From: Candidatus Anaerostipes avistercoris
GTDB lineage: Bacteria; Bacillota; Clostridia; Lachnospirales; Lachnospiraceae
Length of the DNA stretch: 64,000 nt
Assembly: GCA_019119895.1 (NCBI GenBank)
Contig: DWWD01000049.1
Location: 1-64,000 of the forward strand
Direction of reading: 5' to 3'
The notes beneath the pieces were generated by a model. The model was not told the origin of the DNA, ran no database searches, and was given only the letters and a program-made list of their open reading frames with translations. Shown here in pieces: positions 53,626 to 61,072 of this stretch (positions within the stretch are counted from its first letter, which is position 1; each line of letters begins with the position of its first letter). Made by a program: the position numbers and the translations under genes.

Positions 53626-55011
53626 ATGTATCAAATAGATTTTCATCATCCAATTCATATTCATTTTATGGGAATCGGAGGCATCAGCATGAGCGGACTC
53701 GCTGAAATCCTCCTCAAAGAAGGTTTTACAATTTCCGGTTCTGACATCAAACATTCTCAGATTACAGATCACCTGGAAGAAAAAGGCGCTCATATCTGTT
53801 ACCAGCAGACGGCGGATAATATTACCTCCGGCATCGATCTGGTAGTTTATACTGCTGCCATCAATTTTGATACAAATGAAGAATATAAAGAAGCCGTAAA
53901 AAAAGGAATTCCCGTAATGAGCAGAGCCGCGCTTCTCGGTCAGCTGATGCATAACTACAAAAACGCCATCGCTGTATCCGGAACCCACGGCAAGACTACG
54001 ACCACCTCTATGCTGTCACAGATCCTGCTGGAAGCAGACACTGATCCAACGATCAGCGTCGGTGGAATTCTGGAATCCATCGGAGGCAATATCAGAGTCG
54101 GACATTCCGATACATTTATCACGGAAGCCTGCGAATACACCAACAGCTTTCTGGAATTCTTTCCGAAAATCAGCATTATTTTAAATATTGAAGAGGATCA
54201 TATGGATTTCTTCAAAGATATTGATGATATACGCAAATCCTTCCGCGCTTTTGCCCATAAACTTCCGGATTACGGATACCTGGTATTAAATGGTGAGATC
54301 GATAATATTCCTTATATCGTGGAAGGTCTGGAGGCAGACTATGTGACCTTCGGGTGCAACAGCAAAAAATTTAATTTCGCAGCGGAAAATATTACTCACG
54401 ATTCTCTCGGACATGATTCTTTTGACTATTATAAAAACGGTGTCTATCAGGATCGGATTCAGCTGAACGTCACAGGCGACCACAATGTCAACAATGCCCT
54501 TGCTGCCATCGCTGTGGCAGACCGTCTGAATCTTCCGATGGAGGCTGTGAAAAAAGGACTTCTGTCTTTCGTGGGAGCTAAACGGCGCTTTGAATACAAG
54601 GGAACCGTCAACAATTTTACGATCATCGATGACTACGCGCATCATCCAACAGAAATCCAGGCAACTCTGGAAGCCTGCAAAAATTATCCACATAATGAAC
54701 TGTGGTGCATCTTCCAGCCTCACACTTACACGAGAACCAGGGCATTTCTGGATGATTTTGCCAGGGCGCTGAGCATGAGTGATCACGTCATTATAACAGA
54801 TATCTATGCTGCCCGCGAAAAAGATACCGGAATGGTTCACGCAAAGGATATTGCGGACAAGATGTCTGCTTATGATGTGGATGTCCACTATATCAGTGAT
54901 TTTAAAGATATTGAGAAATTTATTTTAAAAAATTGCAAAAAAAACGATTTGTTGATAACTATGGGAGCCGGAAATGTCGATTCTATCGGAGATTCTCTTC
55001 TGAAAAAATAG
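53626..55011 (+). CDS. murC: UDP-N-acetylmuramate-alanine ligase
   Basis: Adds L-alanine to UDP-MurNAc, the first amino acid step of the peptidoglycan stem. The 461-residue protein starts MYQIDFHHPIHIHFMGIGG with GGISMSGLAEILL (UDP binding). ATP loop VSGTHGKTTTTSML and EDDYAH-like DDYAHHP in the C-terminal domain are present. The start follows AAAGGATTTATAACTC. It is the first gene right of the strand switch at 53.3 kb. Confidence 0.96.
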   Translation: MYQIDFHHPIHIHFMGIGGISMSGLAEILLKEGFTISGSDIKHSQITDHLEEKGAHICYQQTADNITSGIDLVVYTAAINFDTNEEYKEAVKKGIPVMSRAALLGQLMHNYKNAIAVSGTHGKTTTTSMLSQILLEADTDPTISVGGILESIGGNIRVGHSDTFITEACEYTNSFLEFFPKISIILNIEEDHMDFFKDIDDIRKSFRAFAHKLPDYGYLVLNGEIDNIPYIVEGLEADYVTFGCNSKKFNFAAENITHDSLGHDSFDYYKNGVYQDRIQLNVTGDHNVNNALAAIAVADRLNLPMEAVKKGLLSFVGAKRRFEYKGTVNNFTIIDDYAHHPTEIQATLEACKNYPHNELWCIFQPHTYTRTRAFLDDFARALSMSDHVIITDIYAAREKDTGMVHAKDIADKMSAYDVDVHYISDFKDIEKFILKNCKKNDLLITMGAGNVDSIGDSLLKK

Positions 55012-55187
55012 TTATCCACATTATCCACAGGTTTATACACATTTTTAAGGTGAAAAATCTGTGGATTTCTTTTTCTCTTTTCCACAATTGTAAATTCTAT
55101 GTAAATGGCTTATTCTCGTTATTTTGGATTTATTATCCACATTATCCACATTATCCACAGGCTTTTCCACAATTTCGATGTGGATTT
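55012..55187. other. DnaA box cluster between murC and dnaD
   Basis: Five exact TTATCCACA 9-mers lie at 55012-55020, 55021-55029, 55133-55141, 55142-55150 and 55151-55159. One TTATACACA lies at 55033-55041. TTTTCCACA occurs at 55078-55086 and 55163-55171. Two inverted AAATCCACA copies lie at 55060-55068 and 55179-55187. Two and three boxes abut directly in tandem. Between both groups lies an AT-rich stretch (55087-55132). This is the density of an origin or of a DnaA-binding control site. The promoter of dnaD follows directly. Confidence 0.8.
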
Positions 55188-55195
55188 TGGTCCTA

Positions 55196-55224
55196 TTTAC
55201 TTTTTCTTTTATCTGGGGTATAGT
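55196..55224 (+). promoter_or_regulatory. dnaD promoter
   Basis: TTTACT (55196-55201), 17-nt spacer, TATAGT (55219-55224). The last DnaA-like box ends 8 bp upstream of the -35. Confidence 0.6.
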
Positions 55225-55256
55225 CAAAATTAGATTAGAGAAAAGGGGAACATGCC

Positions 55257-56318
55257 ATGAATTATATTAAAGTCGTAACTGCATATCCGACTGGCGGAAC
55301 ACTGCTTCCAAATGCTTTTGTTGATCATTATATGATAAAAGCCAACGGAGAATACATTAAAGTTTATATTTATCTTCTCCGCATGGTATCTGAAGGAGCC
55401 AACTTCAGTATTCCATGCCTTGCGGATGTGCTGGAACTGACAGAACGGGATGTTGCCCGCGCATTGAGATACTGGGAGAAAGAATCTCTCTTAAAGATCG
55501 TGGAGGATCATCATGAGATCAGGTCCATCGAACTGCTTCCGGTTCCAGGACAGGCAAATCCTGTCCCAAATACCGCACCGGTTTCACAGACAGCCGTCTC
55601 CGCGGAGGCTGCGCCTTCAGGTTCCGAAGCGATTCCTGCAATGAAAACACTTTCTCCTTCTGAACTTCAGAAAAAAAGTGAAGATGAACGTTTTTCTTAT
55701 CTTCTCTATGTTTGCGAAATGTTTATCGGCAAACCGCTGACCTGCAATGACATGAATATTCTTTTATATTTATATGAAGATCTTTCCATGTCCTGCGAGC
55801 TGATTGAATATCTGGTGGAACACTGTGTTTCCAACGGTAAAAAGAGCTTCCGCTATATGCAGACAGTGGCCATCAACTGGTATGAAGAAAATGTTACAAC
55901 GGTGGAGGAAGCAAAAGCCCACAGCAAAAACTTTAAGAAAGAATATTATTCTATTATGCGTGCTTTCGGATTGAATCAGAATCCTGCTCCGATCCAGGAA
56001 CAGTATATGAAGCAGTGGCTCGAGAAAGACGGTTTGGATCTGTCTCTTGTCATCGAGGCCTGCAACCGCACGGTCAATGCAATCAATAAACCAAGTTTTC
56101 CTTATGCGGATACCATCCTGAAGCAGTGGAAAGATAATCATATAAGGACTGTAGAACAGGCAAAGAATTTTTATCAGAATCAGAAATCACCAAAGACATT
56201 TATGAATGCCAATACTTCCCAGCCGGTACATAATTTTAAACAGCGGGATTATGATTTTGACGCTCTGGAAGAACAGCTTCTGAAAAAACAGTTTGCCGAT
56301 GAGATCAGGGAGAATTAA
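55257..56318 (+). CDS. DnaD domain replication protein
   Basis: A 353-residue DnaD-like protein, a helicase-loading or primosome factor in low-GC Gram-positives. The N-terminal DDBH1-type winged helix (about 20-85) contains CLADVLELTERDVARALRYW. After a Pro/Ala-rich linker come two copies of the DDBH2 domain (about 140-220 and 225-305), the second with YADTILKQW and EQAKNFYQNQ. The C-terminus ends in a charged helix. The gene is followed after 3 nt by the helicase loader. Confidence 0.9.
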   Translation: MNYIKVVTAYPTGGTLLPNAFVDHYMIKANGEYIKVYIYLLRMVSEGANFSIPCLADVLELTERDVARALRYWEKESLLKIVEDHHEIRSIELLPVPGQANPVPNTAPVSQTAVSAEAAPSGSEAIPAMKTLSPSELQKKSEDERFSYLLYVCEMFIGKPLTCNDMNILLYLYEDLSMSCELIEYLVEHCVSNGKKSFRYMQTVAINWYEENVTTVEEAKAHSKNFKKEYYSIMRAFGLNQNPAPIQEQYMKQWLEKDGLDLSLVIEACNRTVNAINKPSFPYADTILKQWKDNHIRTVEQAKNFYQNQKSPKTFMNANTSQPVHNFKQRDYDFDALEEQLLKKQFADEIREN

Positions 56319-56321
56319 TCT

Positions 56322-57308
56322 ATGTCTTTATCAAATTTTGAATATCAGGAAATCATGCAGATGTATGAAGACCGCAGGCTCTCCAATTATCATCTGCACG
56401 AACAGCGAAAAAAAGAAATATATCAGAAGATTCCCCGGATCCGTGATCTGGACCGGCAGATGGCAGCCAATTCTGTGGCACTCGGCAGAAAGCTGATTGC
56501 CGGAGACGATCCGGCTCTGCGGGAAACCTGCCGGCAGCAAAACCGGCAGATTACTCTGGAGAAACAAAAACTGCTGTCAGACCAGGGATACCCGGAAAAT
56601 TATCTGGATCCGATCTACAACTGCACACAGTGCAAAGATACCGGATATATCGGTCAGGAGAGATGCCGGTGTTTTCAGCAGGCGGTTATCAACCTTCTGT
56701 ACTCAAACTCTAATATGGAAAAACTTCTGGAACGAGAAAATTTCCACACATTCCGTGAAGATTATTATTCCGATCAGATAACATCTGACGGACTTCCGAG
56801 TCCCAGAGCCAATATCCGGAAAATTCTGCAGCACTGTCATGGTTTTATCAATCGTTTTCCGAATCACGAGAATATCCTTTTCCAGGGATCTACCGGCGTT
56901 GGAAAAACTTTCTTAAGCCACTGCATTGCCAAGGAGATTATGGACCGGGGCTATACCTGCGCATATACGACAGCTTTTCAGCTGTTTGACTATCTGGCAA
57001 AGCACACATTCCGGAAAGAACGGGAAGAAGATACAGAGCGTTCGCTGAATATGATTTTTCAATGCGACCTTCTGATCATTGATGACCTCGGCACAGAAAT
57101 GGTGAACAAGTTTGTCATTTCCCAGCTCTTTCAATGTCTGAATGAGCGTCTGATCCAGGAAAAATCGACTATCATTTCAACAAATCTGTCTGTCAGGGAA
57201 TTCAGGGATACTTATTCTGAACGCATCTTTTCCAGGGTAATTGAACATTATTCCTGGCACAAAATATACGGAGATGACATTCGTTTTAAGAAATCCAACT
57301 TGACTTAG
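56322..57308 (+). CDS. DnaI/DnaC-like helicase loader ATPase
   Basis: A 328-residue AAA+ protein. The N-terminal part has a zinc module YNCTQCKDTGYIGQERCRCF (helicase contact). The ATPase domain has Walker A FQGSTGVGKTFLSH, Walker B LLIIDDLGTE and sensor-1 STIISTNLS. It loads the DnaB hexamer of this organism on DNA with DnaA and DnaD. The ORF ends in SNLT and its stop overlaps the -35 of the prs promoter. Confidence 0.93.
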   Translation: MSLSNFEYQEIMQMYEDRRLSNYHLHEQRKKEIYQKIPRIRDLDRQMAANSVALGRKLIAGDDPALRETCRQQNRQITLEKQKLLSDQGYPENYLDPIYNCTQCKDTGYIGQERCRCFQQAVINLLYSNSNMEKLLERENFHTFREDYYSDQITSDGLPSPRANIRKILQHCHGFINRFPNHENILFQGSTGVGKTFLSHCIAKEIMDRGYTCAYTTAFQLFDYLAKHTFRKEREEDTERSLNMIFQCDLLIIDDLGTEMVNKFVISQLFQCLNERLIQEKSTIISTNLSVREFRDTYSERIFSRVIEHYSWHKIYGDDIRFKKSNLT

Positions 57309-57328
57309 ACATGTTTGGATGATATAAA
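57300..57328 (+). promoter_or_regulatory. prs promoter
   Basis: TTGACT (57300-57305), 17-nt spacer, TATAAA (57323-57328), about 35 nt before the prs start; the -35 lies on the last codons of the helicase loader. Confidence 0.65.
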
Positions 57329-57363
57329 CAACTTATAGAAATAATATACGAAGGAGATGTATC

Positions 57364-58533
57364 ATGAGACGATCTGACCGCAACTTTACTAAGATTCCTG
57401 GCGGTAAATTAGGAATCATTGCCCTTGAAAGCTGCAAAGCTCTCGGAGATGAAATTGATAAGTATATCATCAAATGGAGAACCGAAACTAATCTGCAGTT
57501 TCAGAACTCCATTGCCTGTGACGGATATTTGAGAGATACCTATCTCTTGGATGCTTCCTGCCCAAGGTTCGGTTCCGGTGAAGCAAAAGGTGTGATTCAG
57601 GAATCTGTACGTGATATGGATCTTTATATCCTTGTCGATGTACTGAATTACAGCCTGACTTACTCTTTAAGCGGCATCACAAACCACATGTCACCGGATG
57701 ATCACTATTCCGATCTGAAGCGAATCATCAGTGCTTCTGCGGCAAAGGCAAAGAGCATTAATGTCATTATGCCATTCCTGTATGAGAGCCGTCAGCACAA
57801 ACGCAGTACAAGAGAGTCTTTAGACTGTGCTGTCATGCTTCAGGAACTTCAGCATCTTGGCGTTGACAATATTATCACATTTGACGCCCACGATCCTCGT
57901 GTACAGAACGCGGTTCCTGTCTGCGGATTTGACAATGTACAGCCAACCTATCAATTTGTAAAAGCCCTGGTGGAACAGTGTGACGCCATTGAATTTGACA
58001 AAGAGAAGCTGATGGTCATCAGCCCGGATGAGGGAGCCATGCAGCGTGCCATCTATATGGCCAATGTCATCGGTGTCGATGTCGGTATGTTCTACAAACG
58101 GCGCGATTACTCCAAAGTCATTAACGGACGTAATCCGATCGTTGCACATGAATTCCTGGGAGATTCCCTTAACGGAAAAGACGTTCTCATCATTGACGAT
58201 ATGATTTCTTCCGGAGAAAGTATGATCGACGTGGCAAAACAGTTAAAGAACAGACATGCCCGCAGAGTATTCTGTATTTCTACTTTTGGATTGTTTACAA
58301 ATGGTCTGAGTGTCTTCGATCAGGCAGTAGAAGAAGGAATCATTGAAAAAGTTATTACAACAAATCTTACTTATCAGACTCCGGAACTTCTTGAGAGAGA
58401 CTGGTATGTATCCGCAGATGTCGGAAAATATGTAGCTCTTCTGATCGATACATTAAATCACAATGCTTCTATCAGCGATCTTCTGAACCCGACAGACCGA
58501 ATCAAAGAATACCTCGCTAAATACGGAAAGTAA
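57364..58533 (+). CDS. prs: Ribose-phosphate pyrophosphokinase
   Basis: Makes PRPP from ribose 5-phosphate and ATP for nucleotide, His and Trp synthesis. At 389 residues it is longer than the common 315-residue type. Typical motifs are seen: FDAHDPRVQNAV (metal/ATP), ISPDEGAMQRA and the PRPP loop DVLIIDDMISSGESM. Extra residues are spread through the N-terminal half, including a segment at about 100-125 (YSLSGITNHMSPDDHYSDLK). It probably belongs to a divergent Clostridia class. The ATG follows GAAGGAGATGTATC. Confidence 0.9.
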   Translation: MRRSDRNFTKIPGGKLGIIALESCKALGDEIDKYIIKWRTETNLQFQNSIACDGYLRDTYLLDASCPRFGSGEAKGVIQESVRDMDLYILVDVLNYSLTYSLSGITNHMSPDDHYSDLKRIISASAAKAKSINVIMPFLYESRQHKRSTRESLDCAVMLQELQHLGVDNIITFDAHDPRVQNAVPVCGFDNVQPTYQFVKALVEQCDAIEFDKEKLMVISPDEGAMQRAIYMANVIGVDVGMFYKRRDYSKVINGRNPIVAHEFLGDSLNGKDVLIIDDMISSGESMIDVAKQLKNRHARRVFCISTFGLFTNGLSVFDQAVEEGIIEKVITTNLTYQTPELLERDWYVSADVGKYVALLIDTLNHNASISDLLNPTDRIKEYLAKYGK

Positions 58534-58548
58534 TAATTTATATACAGT

Positions 58549-58599
58549 GAGCCGCCTGCTCATAGATGAATCATTATCTGTGAGCAGCGGCTCTTTTTT
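58549..58599 (+). terminator. Terminator of prs
   Basis: GAGCCGC/GCGGCTC (58549-58555 with 58587-58593) with an inner CTGCTCA/TGAGCAG pairing is followed by six T. Confidence 0.88.
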
Positions 58600-58629
58600 C
58601 TTTCGCTGAACTAACAAAAGTAAGAAGAA

Positions 58630-58670
58630 GAGCGCAGCGTCATCTCTGCTTAAATGATGACGCTGCGCCT
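58630..58670 (-). terminator. Terminator of the penicillin-binding protein gene
   Basis: A 13-bp perfect stem (58632-58644 with 58656-58668, GCGCAGCGTCATC/GATGACGCTGCGC) is followed on the minus strand by a T-rich TCTTCTTCTTAC. Confidence 0.75.
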
Positions 58671-58686
58671 TTGCTGTTTCTTTTCT

Positions 58687-60942
58687 TTAATTGTCGCCGT
58701 CTCTGCTTTGTGCTCCTCCTGAATTACTAGGGGCTGCTGTTGTCGCAGCACCTGTAGTGGCAGTAGCTGCCGTTGTCGTTGTCGGAGCCGCTGTAGTTGC
58801 GGCTGTTGTGTTCTGTGTCGTCTGTGTCGTTGATGCTTCTGAACTTGATGAAGCCGAAGATGTGCTTCCTTCTGAGGCAGCTGTCGTAACACTTTCTCCG
58901 CTGTCGGCTTCTCCACTTCCTGACAGCTGTTTATCTCCTGAAACGCCTTCATGGATTGCATTCATAAATCTTGTCCAGATAGATTTCGGATAAGAAGCTC
59001 CGCTCAGAGATGCCATTTCTTTATTATCATCTCTTCCAACCCAGATAGCCGTCGTATAATATGGAGTATATCCGCAGAACCATCCGTCACGGTTGCTTGT
59101 CGTTGTTCCTGTCTTACCGGCAGTATCAATCCCGCTGACTTTCGCTCCGGAACCTGTTCCCCCTGCGATTACGCTCTGCAGCACATCTGTCATATTCTTC
59201 GCTGCTGACTCTGTATAAACCCGCGTCTCATCCGTTTCTGAAGAAATCACTTCTTTTCCATCGGATGTTGTGATTTTTACGATACAGGTCGGTTCACGGT
59301 AAACACCGTCATTTGCCAGTGTCGCATATCCTGCTGCCATCTCTTCTGATGTGGTTCCTCTTGTAAATCCTCCCAGACAAGTGGTGTAATACTTATAATC
59401 TTCATCCTGCAGGTATTTAAAATTCATTTTCTCCAGATAATTCAGCGCAGTGTTTGGTCCAATCTGCTCGTAAATTCTCATAGTCACCACGTTGCTGGAT
59501 TTCTCCACTGCACGGCGCAGTGTGATCTGTCCTGAATAAGATCCTCCGGAGTTGCTGACATGATGTTCGTCATCTTCATCCATCGGATTGTCATTGACAA
59601 CGGAACTTGGAGTCCATCCTCTTTCCAGTGCCGGCGCAAATACCAGTAATGGTTTGATACTACTTCCCGGCTGTCTCGGACTCTGATAAGCACGATTCAG
59701 AGAATAGCCGATATCTTTCTGATCTCTTCCGCCTACGATCGCAACAACCTTGCCCGTATCATTGTCAATACAAGTTCCGGATGCCTGCGCCTGATAAATG
59801 CCGTTGTCATCTTGTTCTGTATAACCACTCAGCGCATTATCAATGTTGTTCTGAAGCTGATCCTGGACATCCGGATCAATGGAAGTATAAATATGATATC
59901 CTGCATTGTAGAGTGTCGTTCTGCACTCATCATACATTTTATCGTATTCTTCTTCATATGACTGCTTCTCGCTGTCAGAATCAAAAGAATTCTTAAATTC
60001 GAATCCCTGCTGCTTCATCAGTTCTCTCGTAGCGCAGTGGATGACATATGTTTCCACATAATTTCTCTTCTCTGTCTGTTTGGCTTCCTGTACAGTGATT
60101 TCTTCGGCCATCGCTTCGTCGTACTGATCTTTTGTAATTTTATCCTGTTCATACATATCCTTCAGGATCTTATTCCGTCTGGTCATTGTCTTGTCTTTAT
60201 TTTCCAGAGGATCGTACATCGTCGGCGCATTTGGAATTGCGCACAGGAACGCAGTCTGTGACAAAGTCAGCTCGCTGGCGTCCTTGTTGAAATATCCCTG
60301 GGCGGCAGCCTGGATTCCATAGTATCCGTTGGCAAAAAATACATTATTCAGATAAAACTCAAGAATCTGTTCTTTGCTGTATTTCTTTTCCAGTTCTACG
60401 GCAACGAACATTTCTTTTACTTTCCTCTGCCAGGACACTTCCCTTGTCAGGAAAACAGTTCTTGCCAGCTGCTGGGTAATGGTACTTCCTCCCTGAGTGA
60501 TCTCTCCTCCCTTTGTAACGAAAGATACCGCAGCACGAAGGACACCTTTATAGTCTACTCCGTTATGCTTATAGAAATTCTGGTCTTCTACCGAAATCAT
60601 AGCGTTGACCGCATTTTCCGGAAGATCCTCATATTCCAGATAATAGGCATCCTTTTCGCCTTTGAACTTCGTCAGCTCATCGCCATTGGTATCGTAAACG
60701 ACACTCGTCTGGGAAGACTTAAAGGTATCTGTCGTTGATTCTTCCACCAGGTCTTTTGCCTCGCTTCGAAGCTGCATGACTTTTCTTCCGAACGCAAACC
60801 AGCAGACCACCACAAGAAGCAAGAAGACAACTGAGATAATCGCAAGAATCTTTCTTCTTTTCTTTTTATCTTTTTTCTTTTCCTTCTTTTTCTTCTTTTT
60901 CCATGGGAAGATCTTCTTTGTTTCCTTAGTTTCTTCAGCCAT
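58687..60942 (-). CDS. Class A penicillin-binding protein (PBP1a-like)
   Basis: A 751-residue bifunctional peptidoglycan synthase. A strongly basic cytoplasmic stretch (Lys-rich, about 12-35) precedes one membrane helix. The glycosyltransferase domain (GT51) has SVEDQNFYKHNGVD with the catalytic Glu and GGSTITQQLARTVFL. The transpeptidase domain has SxxK in QPGSSIKPLL, SSN in VEKSSNVV and AGKTGTT. The last 90 residues are Ser/Thr/Ala-rich low complexity, probably a cell-wall-spanning tail. The ATG at 60942 is chosen; AAAGGTGAAAGGA lies upstream. Confidence 0.94.
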   Translation of the reverse strand: MAEETKETKKIFPWKKKKKKEKKKDKKKRRKILAIISVVFLLLVVVCWFAFGRKVMQLRSEAKDLVEESTTDTFKSSQTSVVYDTNGDELTKFKGEKDAYYLEYEDLPENAVNAMISVEDQNFYKHNGVDYKGVLRAAVSFVTKGGEITQGGSTITQQLARTVFLTREVSWQRKVKEMFVAVELEKKYSKEQILEFYLNNVFFANGYYGIQAAAQGYFNKDASELTLSQTAFLCAIPNAPTMYDPLENKDKTMTRRNKILKDMYEQDKITKDQYDEAMAEEITVQEAKQTEKRNYVETYVIHCATRELMKQQGFEFKNSFDSDSEKQSYEEEYDKMYDECRTTLYNAGYHIYTSIDPDVQDQLQNNIDNALSGYTEQDDNGIYQAQASGTCIDNDTGKVVAIVGGRDQKDIGYSLNRAYQSPRQPGSSIKPLLVFAPALERGWTPSSVVNDNPMDEDDEHHVSNSGGSYSGQITLRRAVEKSSNVVTMRIYEQIGPNTALNYLEKMNFKYLQDEDYKYYTTCLGGFTRGTTSEEMAAGYATLANDGVYREPTCIVKITTSDGKEVISSETDETRVYTESAAKNMTDVLQSVIAGGTGSGAKVSGIDTAGKTGTTTSNRDGWFCGYTPYYTTAIWVGRDDNKEMASLSGASYPKSIWTRFMNAIHEGVSGDKQLSGSGEADSGESVTTAASEGSTSSASSSSEASTTQTTQNTTAATTAAPTTTTAATATTGAATTAAPSNSGGAQSRDGDN

Positions 60943-61072
60943 ATTCCTTTCACCTTTCATTTGTTATTGCTGGAGACTAATCCAGAATTCATATGATTAT
61001 ATTGTAACATAAAATATTAAACTACTACAGTTTTTGATTCGACATAGTGCGAATTTTTCAGACATATCTATG

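Noticed and set aside
55012..55187. CRISPR array or simple tandem repeat
   Set aside because: Repeat units are 9 bp, in both orientations, partly without spacers, and match the DnaA box exactly; there are no cas genes.
58687..58961. Separate repeat-rich gene antisense or out of frame at the PBP C-terminus
   Set aside because: The alternative frames are artefacts of the Ala/Thr/Ser-rich coding repeats at the end of the PBP gene.
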